From assembly GCA_024180945.1 (NCBI GenBank), contig JAKSGN010000013.1:682001-746000 (forward strand): 64,000 nucleotides of DNA. The letters are read 5' to 3'. The notes under the pieces are model-generated. The model was not told the origin of the DNA, did no database searches, and worked only from the letters and a program-made list of their open reading frames with translations. A program made the position numbers and the translations under genes. Positions 42,802 through 53,861 of this stretch are shown piece by piece. How positions within the stretch are numbered: the first letter of the stretch is position 1; each line of letters opens with the position of its first letter. The DNA is from Macrophomina tecta (lineage: Eukaryota > Ascomycota > Dothideomycetes > Botryosphaeriales > Botryosphaeriaceae).

Positions 42802-44354
42802 GATGTATGGTGCCACGTTCTGGTGGCGGTGAAGGGGAAAATCCGTGTTCTGTGGTGGAGGTGAAGAGAGAAGATCTGATGGAAATGTAAGAAGGAGATA
42901 TTGCGTGCAAGAGCATGCAAAATGTGAGAGAAACACGCTCTATTATGGACCCTGAGCCCACTGAACCGAAGTGGGAAACCGCTGATGTAGAAGGTGAAGA
43001 AAGAGGGAGCCGCGCTGTCTCGCACTCTTGCGGGCTACCTTCGGCATAACGCTGCTTCATTTATAAGTCACTCAAGGGGAACTTGAGCGTCCGTTGAGAT
43101 GTCAACGCTACTAAACATTTAGAACTATTACATAAGGGCCAAGGCTTTAAATAGCCATGCGCAACCGTCCTGACGCGAGGCGGGCTCTCCAGCGATTCAC
43201 TGCACTATCAGAACACCGGAGAGCATCCGAGAAGATGCGGGGGTAAGTTTCCCGCCGGAAGTAGCCATCCAAGACTGGGATTCCAGCGAGTCTGCGCCAT
43301 AAGGAGGGCATTCCCTCCTAGACGTCAGGTCATTCACAACCATCTTCTCTTCAGACATGCCTCAGTCACAAGAAGCAACAGAATCAACGTCAATCTTGCA
43401 TTTGAAAGCAAACATGTATGCGTCAACGCATTCGTACGTAAGCAGGAAGATACGACCGGCAAGAGAAAGCCCTCATGAACCCCCACTCTTGGCTTCTTCC
43501 TTCAAATGACATCTCTCCGATACCCATCATTCTATTCTTCACTCTTACAAGACACGTGATTCCGATGCAACCAAAAAAGCGTTCCAATGTTGTTCCAATG
43601 CAATAAGTCTTAACCTACGCAGTGTGACAGCAAGGAAAGAAAGAGTAAAGAGGCGAAGAAGAAAGAAAAGTGGGGAACCAGCGTATGTTGATAGAGTAAT
43701 AGCAGAGTAATCCGTGGTGAATGTTTTCCCAAGAATATGCATCTCATCCTGTTCTTCGTTCACCTGCCTCCCACTCACCTTGTAAAGACCAGAGAAAGGA
43801 AATGGAAAGTCGCTGTTGGGATTAAAAGGAAAATGTAGGAGGTTGGGTGTATGGCTCAAAGGCTGGAAGAGGGAATAAAGTAGAGTAAGGGTAGAATGTA
43901 AAAACTAGCCGAAAACTTAAGCACCTTGAACGCGCACACGCTATGCCAAGGGAAACTCACGCGATGACGACTGATAACAAAGACAGGAATAAAGAAGCAA
44001 AGACGCGCGATATTCGAGCAAAAGGTTGTGTGTTCGTTTGCAGGAATGCCAGTAAGTAAGCGGCCAATTCTAAGTTACCTCTCTTATCTAGCCCTACGAG
44101 CTGATGCGCTTGGAGGTACAGAGAGAAAGAAACAAAACATTAAGCCAAATTAACAAGAAACAAGGAGTAGCCTATGGACAGGGTGCATAGTCAGGAGAGT
44201 ACTTCCAGACAAAGTTGGTATTTTCGGGGGTGGGGAGTAAGTGTGGGTATCTGGATCAAATTTAAAGGCGAAAGAGAACCAGGAAAAAACGATCCGCGGA
44301 AGAGGCAGCGACCAAGGGGTATTTTTGAAGAGAAATTACGCCGCAGCTCCGGAA
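42802..44354. other. Intergenic, relic 5' side and formin 3' region
   Basis: No supported gene. Some coding-like minus-strand sequence may continue a little upstream of 42801 (to about 42900) without a clear start. 43545-43859 is a chance frame. Confidence 0.45.
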
Positions 44355-47300
44355 TCAATCCTCATCCTTCGGTACGGGTGGCAGTTCTTTCCTTTCCTCG
44401 CTGCTGGGACTAGGTGGGCTGACGATAGTGACGGGAGTTGGAAGGGGCGATTCGGGTCGATCATCAGCCTTGTCTTCGCCCGCCTCCTTTGCTTCGGTAG
44501 TAACGGTGTCGGCGCCGTCTTTGGCATCAGCGTCCGGCATCGGTTCATCTTCATCCTGCCTCTCGGGAGGGGGGCTGGGCAGAGCCGTCTTTTCTCCATC
44601 GGAATCATGTTCGGTATCCGGTTTTGTTTGCTCAGAATCAGCGACCGAATCTGTTGTGGTAGCTTCGGTGTGCGCAGTGCCAGGTCTCGAGTATCCAGTA
44701 CCCGGTCGTGAGTCGGTACCGTTTTCGCCATCACCTGCCTTGGGACTGCCTGGTTCTTCTTTGATCGACTCATCCACCGTACTGCCGCCTTGACGAGCTC
44801 TTCTTCTCCGCCTGGCTTCCCGCTCGGTTCCAGCGTTTTCTCTCCTCCTTCGGACACGGATGCTGTCCTCTCTGCCTGGGACCTCGGACACTTCGGTCCC
44901 ATCGCCACGAAGACCTTGAAGCATGACAGCGGCACGGTCTGCGATATCCTCGCCTTCGCTATTTCCATCATCCTTGTTCTTCTCTTTCTCTTCACCTTCG
45001 CCACCGGTGTCTCCGCTGGTATCCCCTGAAGCAATGCTGTTGGGGCTGAGAAGACCATTTGCCGCATTGCTTCCATCTTCTTTGTCGACGCTCATTGGGT
45101 CGAGATCGGGGATTTTCTGTCCACTGGCCACACGGACCTGGTGACGGTCCTTGAGACGAGCGCGTCGACGACGATCGCGTTGATCGCGAGCTTGCGGGGC
45201 AGCAGCACGCAGTTTCTCGAGCAACGTGTCCATGGCACCCGTAGATGCGGGGCTGAGAAGTGGGCCATCTGCAGTTGGAGAGCGAGGGGCTTGCTGAGCC
45301 TTGCGGCGCATTGATTCCTCGTTGCGGCGGCGTTGTTCCTCCCACTTGATGTTCTTATCCTTGGATTTCTGCAGGAAATCAGTAAACCTGTGCGCAAGCC
45401 TGAACGGTTAACTTACCTTCCACTCCTGCACGAACACTGCCAACTTTGCGAAGAAATCTCTCCTGGCATTTTCATCGGTAGGGTCTTCACCGTAGAACGT
45501 CAAAATGTCATCATACGTCTTCTTCATATCCTCAAGATAGTCGCCCATGGCTTCAGCCTTGCGACGTGCATCCTTCATGCAGCGCTGGACCACAATGCTG
45601 ACCCGATCTTCGGGGTGGAACTTCTTCGGGTCGCTGAGGTTACCAGAGTCCAAGCTGGCCTGGACGTTCTTGATGTTGTCAATGTACTTCTTGGCATCGA
45701 GCGTGAGCTGCTCCACGTTGATCTTCTGAGCAGGGACGACTCCAGAAATTTCGTCGATGAATCCCTCCCACTCAGGGTACTGGTTGCGCACGATACGCTC
45801 GACAAGATCGGCGAAAGTAGACTCGTTTTTGTCGTCCTTGACCATTCCAAGACGTGCGAGCGACGACAATTTGAAACCGGTGGCTTGCTTGTTCGCGTCG
45901 TTCATGTAGTTGCCAATGTCCAAAATCAGACCAAGGACGTTCATCAACGACACAGAGTCGCGCAGTGAGTCGGACACACGGACGACTTCCTGGAGCTTAG
46001 TGAAGATTTCGTCGTACTCCGATTCATAGGTCCTGGTGAGATCGAGAGCGCGCATGCGAGACTTCCAGTAATGGTGCAATTCGTAGGCGGTGTATAGGTA
46101 GATCTGATCCTCTCTGGTCAGTTCGTTCGGGTCCGATTCGCGCGTAGCGTTGGCAGCATCCGGTCCGGTCCAATCCTTAGCATAAGGTGCCATTTGCTTC
46201 GCAACATTCTCAGGGATTACACAGAGCTCGTTCTTTTGCAGGAACTCCATAACAACGTCACTCTCCAAAATGGGCTTGTCGCAGTGGATGATCATGCGGA
46301 CAATCTCTTCCACAGAGTACTGGCTGAATTTGGCGAGGGAAACGTGGTAGGCCTTGACAAGGTCACCCGAGATCAGCTGCTTCTTGTTGTTCTTAGCAGA
46401 CTGCTTCTTGCCGATTTGCTTGATTTCCTTGGCTAAGAACAATTTCTCGACTTCATCAAGAACACCCCTCTTGGAAAGTTCCTTGTACTTCTCCTCCTTG
46501 GCCTCGTATGTCGGAGCATGCGATGCCCACAGGGTGACCTGCGGTGTATCGACCTTGTCCCAATGCAGCGCCTTAAGTTTCTTTTTCGGCCTGGCAACAG
46601 CAAGACCGATCTTTTGCGGGCCTGTGTAACCAGGCTGAGGCAAGAAACCAGGCCCACGGCGAGCTCCAGGAAGCGGAGGAGCTCCTGGGGGTGGAGGTGG
46701 AGGTGGAGGGCCACCCATTCCAGGCATTGGTGGAGGCGGAGGGGCACCACCAGCAAATCCAGGCATAGGCGGAGGAGGGGGGGCAGCACCGGAGAATCCA
46801 GGCATAGGCGGAGGAGGCGGCGGTGGAGGACCGTTCATGCCAGGCATAGGAGGAGGGGGTGGCGGAGGAGCAGCATTGTCGAAGCCAGGCATACCAGGAG
46901 CACCATCGACACCAGGCATTGGTGGTGGAGGTGGCGGTGGGGGACCAGAAAACTTCTCGCCATCTGCAGGCGTCTTGGGGGAGTCTGAATCGACACTAGG
47001 GTGGGTGGGACCAGTCGTAACACCTTCACCCTCTGCATCTCCTTCGTCGTCACTGTCATCCAGTCTCTTAACCTTGGAGGCAATTTCTCCCAGGAGTGCG
47101 CCTTGTTGGGTGGAGGAAATCTTTGGGCGGCGAAGTTCCACAAGACGAGGTTTCTCTACAACCATTTCATCCTCGTCTGCATCTGTGTCATCGTCGGTAG
47201 CCCTCTTCGGTACAGGCTTGCGGTTGACGGATCCGAGATAGCTGTTGGTGTAGTCGGCGCGTGAGAAGTCTTCCTTATTGCGTTCCTCCTCATAGCCATC

Positions 47301-49949
47301 CATCTTCTCGCGAAGCTCGCGCAGTTTATCTTCAGGCTCGACGGCCTGCCAGACCTTACCTTCAAGTTTGGCCTGGGTCTTGGCTCGCTCAAGTTGCATC
47401 TCTAACTTGTCGAGAAGCTTCTCACGATCGAGGATACCTTGCATGAGGCCGGGATCAGTTTGGCCAAGCTTGCCATCCTTACCCTTCTTTGCAGCGGCAG
47501 AAGCTGCAACATCCTGAGCATCGCGCAGCATGAGGTAAAGCTCTCTCGTCTCGAGCTCGTTCCGCTGCAGCTCCTTAGCGCGCACGGTCTGCAGATCTGA
47601 TAGCTCGGCCTTGAGTTGCTTAATCTGTCTTCCGCGGAGTTCGAGCAGAGCATTCTGCTCCTCTAATTGCTTCTGCAGCTTGCCAACAAGACCATCTGCA
47701 CCGAGTTCGAGTTGAGCGCGCATTTCATCACGCTCCGCAACTGCAGCATCAGCAATTTGACGGGCCTCAATGGCTTCGTCTCGAGCTTGGCGTGCTTCGG
47801 AATCGGTGTAGAGCTTATCCAACAAACTCTGCACGGTAAAGTTGAGACTCTGCTTGAGGTCCATGTCAGGAAGACGACGGTCCATGGCAACATAGCTGAG
47901 CATTGAGTCGACGAGTTGGAATAACCGGAGCCGATCCTCACCCTCGTTATCTCTAATGAGTAACAAATGCTGCATTGCAGAGAGGAAATAATCTTGCGCT
48001 CTCGTTCCGGAGATCTTGTTCTGGATTGCGTCCACAATTTGACTCGGGTCGTTCATGTCCTTGACCTCTCCTTCAATGCTGTCAACCATGCTGCTGTTCT
48101 CCCTTTCCAACAAGTCTTCATAGTCGATGGCCTCATTGGTCCGGTATCTTTCGACCTGCTTGTCAATGACCTCGTATTGGAAGCCTTCCATCTTTGTCAA
48201 GATACGCTTGATCCCGCATGCCGTGAATTGTGCACGCAGGTGTACGCGCAATTGGAGATCTCGCTCCGGCGCATCGACAATCATATTGACGAGGAACAGG
48301 GAGGCGACGGCGTATTCCATGAGGAGGTTCTCAAAGCCAATACCACCACTCCTAACTTCGTCACTGGCTCCGACCAAACTTCCCATCTTTCCACGGCCAT
48401 CGACAGTAACCTCCACAATACGCATCCAAGCATCGAATCGTCCATTTTCACCCTGAGCTTGTTTCAACTGGTCCAAAGCTTGCAAGACTTTCTCATGACC
48501 TTGACCGTTTGCCCAGTGACACAAGAAAGTAAGGACTTCGCTGACGAGTTTCCTGGTGTTGAGCCGTGGAGAGACGAGGGATCCTGCTAGGGAGGTGACA
48601 ATTTGAGGGTACGCTAATGCGTTGTCGGCGCCATATTTGTTGTTCATAAGGGCCTTTAGACACTTCACAATGTCATATTCGCGGTCAAGATCCTTGTCCG
48701 TGGTACCTTGAGATCCTGGAGGAGGCGCTGGCCCTTGGCCTTGTCTCCGGTTGATTTTGTTCAAGACGTTTGTGAGCGCGATTTGACCTTGCGCTTCAAC
48801 GAACGCTTTGACCCATCCAATCGGCTGCGTTCTCAAGCTGACGCTCAACGATTGAAGTTGCTTCGCTGTAATCGAGTTATCCAATACTTTCCGAACGTAC
48901 CATTCCGGACTTCCTTCCTCATCTGCGCGGCCGAGGATACCCATCCCATCAACACTGAATTGAGTTTGCCTGGCGTTTTGTCTCCTTCTTTGCTCGCCTT
49001 GCCATTCCGCCAATCGATCCTGATGCACCAACGTCCACTTCTTTGATATTGGGTACGCCTCCATTTGTCTTCGCGCCTGCTCCGGCAAGCTGTTCCAGCC
49101 ACGTTTTTGCATGAGCGACATGAATTCGCGCTCGATTTCACGGTCATCGTTGGGTCGTTGAAGGTGAAAGCCTGCCGGGTCGAAAGAAGCCGCGTTCGCC
49201 GGAGCCACACCCCTTGCATTGGCGGCGATGGCGGGGAAAAGTGTGTGCTGGTCGACATCGAGGTTTGCAAACCCACGATTCGCCATGCTGCTCTTGGTGT
49301 CGCGGTGGCCGGAGTGGTTCGAGTATACGCTTGCCTGGTCCGACGAGGCGCGGGTGTTGTAGGAGGACTCGGTCGCAGCATAGGAGTAGCCGTGGCTATT
49401 GGGAGAATACGGTCGCCCTGAACTTGTGCTCGGACGTCCGCCTCCCCACTGCTGCATGGACACGCCCCTATCGCCTGGTTGACTCGAGGCCATAGCGTTC
49501 CCCGAGGCGTGCGGCGGAGGCCGTGGGGGCACGGCCGTCCCGGGCGGTGGCGGGGCGGAGGGATTAAAGATTGGGTACTGGTGAAAATCAATCCCGCCCT
49601 TGTTCAAATGATGTGGAAGCGGTTCGCGGCGGGCGGCGGCAGCGGATGCGGGACTTTGGTCTTTTGGCAGGAAATCGACGGCGATGGGGGAGCGCCCGTC
49701 GGGGGGCACACTGTCGTAGGGTATGCTGGTCAATACACCGGCGTTGTGGACATGCTCGGGCAGGTATGAAATGGGGCGATTGCTCGGCGAACTGTTGACC
49801 GAGTTGACGGACGAGCGGTGCTGGTGGCGCGAGGAGCCTGGATTGAGGTTTGGAGGCAGGCCAGGCGTCTCGGGCACGTCGTCTTTGTTCTTGCGCCGCG
49901 AGAAGAACGACTTGCCGCCAGACGACTGGCGCGACTTGGAGTCGGACAT
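44355..49949 (-). CDS. bni1: Diaphanous-related formin (SepA/Bni1 type)
   Basis: Nucleates and elongates actin cables for polarized tip growth and septation under Rho GTPase control. There are two exons, 45417-49949 and 44355-45368 (48-bp intron), giving 1848 residues. The N-terminal 260 residues are disordered. The GTPase-binding/FH3 region spans about 265-700 (starts REFMSLMQKRGWNSLPEQ). A coiled coil covers about 720-880. FH1 at about 1000-1095 holds several runs of 5-9 prolines for profilin-actin. FH2 runs from about 1125 to 1510 (KALHWDKVDTPQVTLW; later GNYMNDANKQATGFKLSSLARL). The second exon carries a C-terminal DAD: GAMDTLLEKLR followed by a basic cluster RDRRRRARLKDR (about 1555-1580). 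Thus the autoinhibition partner of FH3 lies behind the intron. A 270-residue acidic Ser/Glu/Asp tail follows. Confidence 0.95.
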
Positions 49950-50844
49950 GGCGAGCGGCAGCAGCTTTCCTAAGCGCCCGAGTTCAGCGACGCCGAGGGG
50001 ATTTTGCAGCAGGCGCTGCGGGCAAGGTGGTGGACGACGGGCAGCGCGTCAAGGCCGCGTTCCCTGGACGTGTGTGTCTGGCGTCCACGGCGCTCCGCCA
50101 ATCGGCCGGACGTTGGGCAGCGGTGCAGGACAGAGCTCGAGCACGGTGGTTTGCGTTGCGGGCGGCGAGGCGCTGGAGCGGACGAAAGGGCGCCTCTCGC
50201 GGGCGTCGAGGGTGGTGATGGGCGCGCAGGCTGCAGGCTGGAGGCTGGGTAGGTGGAGGAGAATCACGGCGCATGGGCGCATATGGAGATGGCCCAGGTG
50301 GTTCGCCTTTTCGTATAGGGATGCGCGTGGAAAGAGTGGAGGTCAGTGCAGGAGAGTCGCCGCCGCTTGCACTCACGTTTCAGGAGGTCGAGCTGGTGGC
50401 CGGAGCGCTGAGCGGCAGCAGAACCCTGCAAGGTCGAAATGCGCCCGGCCTGTGACAGGGCAGAACAGCCGCGCCGAGCATCACCTCAGACGCTGCTGAA
50501 AGCCGCTCTCCACCGGAGTGTCGCATGTGTGCTTGCAAGTCCTGCAGTCCTGCAGCCCTGCGACCTGACCGTCCACCGCTCGTGCTGACCCGACTTTCCG
50601 ACTCAGCCTCAGGCACCGGTCGCTGCATGCGCTGAGCCGTTGTCTCCCGCTGCGCTGCGCTGATTGCGCGTCAGTTCGCCCGGACACGGGCACGAGCAGC
50701 AAGTCCGCCTGGGCCTCTGTGTGTGTCTCTCTCTCTACTATTCATAGCAACACCTCTGCTGGATAACCTCCCTTCTGCTGGTTGCCTCACGTCCCAATCC
50801 GCTCGTTATCCCGGCCTCGACGTTCCTCTCTCGTCGTTGCCGCC
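49950..50844. promoter_or_regulatory. Divergent promoter region (formin / small membrane protein)
   Basis: An 895-bp interval between divergent genes. It is GC-rich next to the formin start, with a CT-rich run (about 50725-50742) upstream of the plus-strand gene, a common core-promoter feature in fungi. No gene is inside. Confidence 0.4.
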
Positions 50845-51585
50845 ATGTCCGGCTTCTCGTCCTTCGTGAAGGTATGCAAGTAGCGACTCCGCTTTTTCGC
50901 GCCATGGGAATCTCTCATTTCCCCGACCACCATGTCATTTCTCCTGCCACTGCACATTGGGCCCGATACCCAACATGCCTGCCATTCACCTGCCAACCGG
51001 CCAACAACCCCAACGCTTCACCTTTGCATTGCTGACCCGCGCATTCTCCAGACCATCTTCATACCTCTCCTAGTCGCTGCCCTCCTCTACGTGCTTGTCT
51101 CCTTCGTTCTCCTACCACTTCATCGTCGCTATGTTCGCAAATACCAGCACTACCTCCCGTTACACGGCGCCTCGGCTGATTCGGCTCTCTCAACCCTCTC
51201 CACCACCACATCACCTTCGTGGTTACGCGCTCGATTCTCCGGCCTTTGGTCGTCGCTCTCGGCCCGCCTACCCTTCGCTCTACCTTTCGCGGCATCTCCG
51301 CGCACTGCTTCTGCCACCCGACTAGGGGGTTACAACGATGATGATGATGATGATGATGATTTCGACATCGAGGATGGTGAAGGTGAGGGTATGGTCGGAT
51401 TCGAGCCCATGGAGCGAGAGAGGAGACGTGAGGCTTTGGAGAGGCAGAGAGATGCTCAAGAAGCCAGCAGAAATGAACGGAGATTGAGCCGGGAGCTGGA
51501 GGAAGGGTTTCGAGATAGTAGTAGCAGTGAAAGTGAGAGCGAAGGTGCAGGTTTGAGCAGTCTTGGTGCTAGGGTACATCGGTGA
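50845..51585 (+). CDS. Small membrane protein with acidic repeat
   Basis: I recognise no named family. Chosen model: exon 1 50845-50871 (MSGFSSFVK) and exon 2 51052-51585, with a 180-bp intron (GTATGC donor, CTCCAG acceptor), giving 186 residues. An ATG inside the intron (50932) would give a longer N-terminus without splicing, but that text is unlike a protein start, whereas the spliced form places a clean transmembrane segment (IFIPLLVAALLYVLVSFVLL) directly after nine residues. Basic RRYVRKYQ follows, suggesting a cytosolic C-terminus. A GAT repeat (51338-51361) encodes eight Asp, and a charged helical region (MERERRREALERQRDAQEA) and a Ser/Glu tail close it. Confidence 0.65.
51338..51361 (+). 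repeat. GAT trinucleotide repeat
   Basis: Eight GAT units in frame, giving a run of Asp in the small membrane protein. Confidence 0.85.
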
Positions 51586-52358
51586 TTCATTTGGGCAACG
51601 AAGTTTATTTGGCACATTACTTTCCGCAGGGTTGCCATCGCACCTGGTCGGGAATCTTCATTCCGCATGGTCAATCTTCTTGCATGCACGTATCCTTTTA
51701 GGAATTCGGTACCTGTCACTGCATACCGGTTTGACCCGGACGATCATATCCCCGCATTGTCGTAAGGGCCAAGGATGGTGTTGACGCTACAAACCTACCA
51801 AAATTCTTGATTCGTTCAATAAAGCATCGGAAAAGATGGTGAGAGGCGTCCGGGTGCCTCGTGCATCAAACATCGGAACCGCTCTCTCCGGTTTGATGCG
51901 GGTTACTCGAATTTTGGACTGTACATGTTGCTGAGGGGTACCTGGTGGCATGTATCGGTTTCTCACGCGTCTTAATTCTGCCATGCATATACGAGGAGGA
52001 GCTTAAATCTTAAGAACTGTCAAGTGCGCGACGCTTTGCATGTGCTGATGGAGGAGTTGTCAATCTACAGGAAGCTAATGCGCTTGGGGATCGACGTTTC
52101 GTCTGTCAAAACAGGAAACACCGGCAATGGTCATAGTCGGGAGTAAGCACACTTCACGGCTAGGCAGAGAATGATTATTGGAGAATATTTCACTTTAGAT
52201 TCTCATCCGTCAAATCACATACAAAGAAGATCCGCTAAAGGCCACCGGTCCCCGCTTTAATTATATCCGAGACCAATGTGAGAATTTCCCCACAGCATCA
52301 CTTATCCTAGGAAGCCGTATGGTATTCAACTCCATCCCCAGCCCAACAATCAACCCAT
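51586..52358. other. Intergenic between convergent genes
   Basis: 3' UTRs of the membrane-protein gene and of formate dehydrogenase. It contains a hairpin-forming inverted repeat (51863-51899), listed separately. No gene is supported. Confidence 0.5.
51863..51899. repeat. Inverted repeat (9-bp stem, 19-base loop)
   Basis: GCATCAAAC at 51863-51871 and its exact complement GTTTGATGC at 51891-51899 can form a hairpin. It sits between two convergent genes and could be a 3'-end RNA structure or chance. Confidence 0.4.
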
Positions 52359-53861
52359 TTATTTCTTCTCACGCTGACCGTAAGCCTTAGTGGCGTAGTC
52401 ACCACCGTGGACAATCAAGTCCTCAGGCCTGTAGTCGAAGCGACCGGAGAAGTAGCTGTCCAGAATAGCCTTGGTACCGGCGGCGTAACGCTTCTGAGCG
52501 TCGATCGAGGTACCGGACATATGAGGAACCATGGCGTTGCCACCACCCCAGGGGTTCTTGGCGTAGCGCAGAGGGTGGTCCTTGGGGGCGGGTTGAGGGA
52601 ACCAGACGTCACCACCATAGCCACGGAGGTGACCAGACTTGAGGGCGTCAGCGACATCCTCCTTGACTACAATGGCGCCACGAGCGGTGTTGACGAGCCA
52701 AGAGCCTGTAAGATGAGTTGTCAGCGGATCACTCGAAGTGGGGGTTTGGTGATGCGGGGTTTCGGGAAAATCAATTCTTACCCTTCTTCATCTTGGAGAT
52801 CAGCTCTTTGTTGAACAGACCACGGGTCTTCTCGTGGAGAGGGCAGTTGATGGTGACAATGTCGCACTGAGCAAGCATCTCCTCGAGACTCTCAACACGA
52901 CGGCAACCAATCTCCTTCTCCTTCTCGGGAGAGAGAGGCTGGTAGTCGAAGTAGAGGAGTTCCTTGCAGTCGAAGGGCTTGAGACGGCGAAGGACACGCT
53001 CGCCAATACGGCCAACAGCTACGGTACCAACAACCTTGTTCTCGAGGTCGTACTCGTTCTTGGCGACCGCAGCGACGTTCCAGTCACCGGACTCGATCTG
53101 CTCGTGGGCGGGAACGAAGTTGCGGACGAGGGTGAGGATGGTCATGACAACGTGCTCAGCGACAGAAACAACATTGGAACCAGTAACCTCAGCGACGGTC
53201 AAACCACCGTTGGTCTTGTTGGCAGCGTCGAGATCAACGTGATCGGAACCAATACCGGCAGTGACGCAAAGCTTCAAGTTCTTCGCCTTGGCCAGGCGCT
53301 CCTTGGTGAGGTAGCCGGGGTGGAAGCTAAAACCGGCGGTGTTAGTAAACAAACGTTAGGACGATTGAAAGGGGGCCGTACGGAGTGGTAATGATGACCT
53401 CAGCATCCTCGAGCTCCTTCTCAAACTTGGAGTTGGGGCCCTCCTTGTCCGAGGTGGTGACGAGAGTGTGACCCTGCTCCTCGATCCATTTGCGGATGCC
53501 CAGCTCGTTCTCGGTAGTACCGAGAAGCTGAGGCTCCTGCTCGGCATGGACACCGCCCTGGGGGCATGTCAGTATGAGGCGCAGAGGTGGTGGAGTGGAT
53601 TGAAGGTCGCGGGGAGGACGAGTGGGTTGATGGCGCGGTTTTTAAGGGCTGGTCTGAGGTGCGATTGCGAAGGGCAGGTGGGAGCCAATGGGGAAAACTC
53701 ACGTCGTAGAGGCAGAGAAGAACCTTGCCCTGTTGGCGGGAGGTAGCTGTTAGCGTCCTGACACCGAGAGGAGCGTGCGAGCGCAGCAGTGAGCTCCTGC
53801 CAGAGGAGAGCACCGATGAGGCGGGACGCGCGAGGCGGGTGGCTGAGCGGATAAATACCAT
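52359..53861 (-). CDS. fdh1: NAD-dependent formate dehydrogenase
   Basis: Oxidises formate to CO2 with NAD+, detoxifying formate from C1 or oxalate metabolism. There are four exons: 53703-53861, 53382-53557, 52782-53326 and 52359-52705, giving 408 residues. The three introns (145, 55 and 76 bp) have canonical sites. The N-terminal about 46 residues ([13 protein letters not shown]...[11 protein letters not shown]) are basic, Ser/Arg-rich and acid-free, a mitochondrial-type presequence absent from cytosolic yeast FDH. The core starts at [10 protein letters not shown]. Catalytic and NAD features are present: HPGYLTKER, the Rossmann motif [10 protein letters not shown], Asp in YFDYQ fixing NAD over [21 protein letters not shown] (Arg), [17 protein letters not shown] and PHMSGTS (His). 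There is no ATG just before the core, so this transcript makes only the extended form. A CT-rich tract lies right before the start. Confidence 0.94.

Noticed and set aside
50932..51585. 217-codon unspliced model for the small membrane protein
   Set aside because: Its N-terminal 40 residues are not protein-like and lie in a GT-AG intron; the spliced model gives a clean N-terminal anchor.
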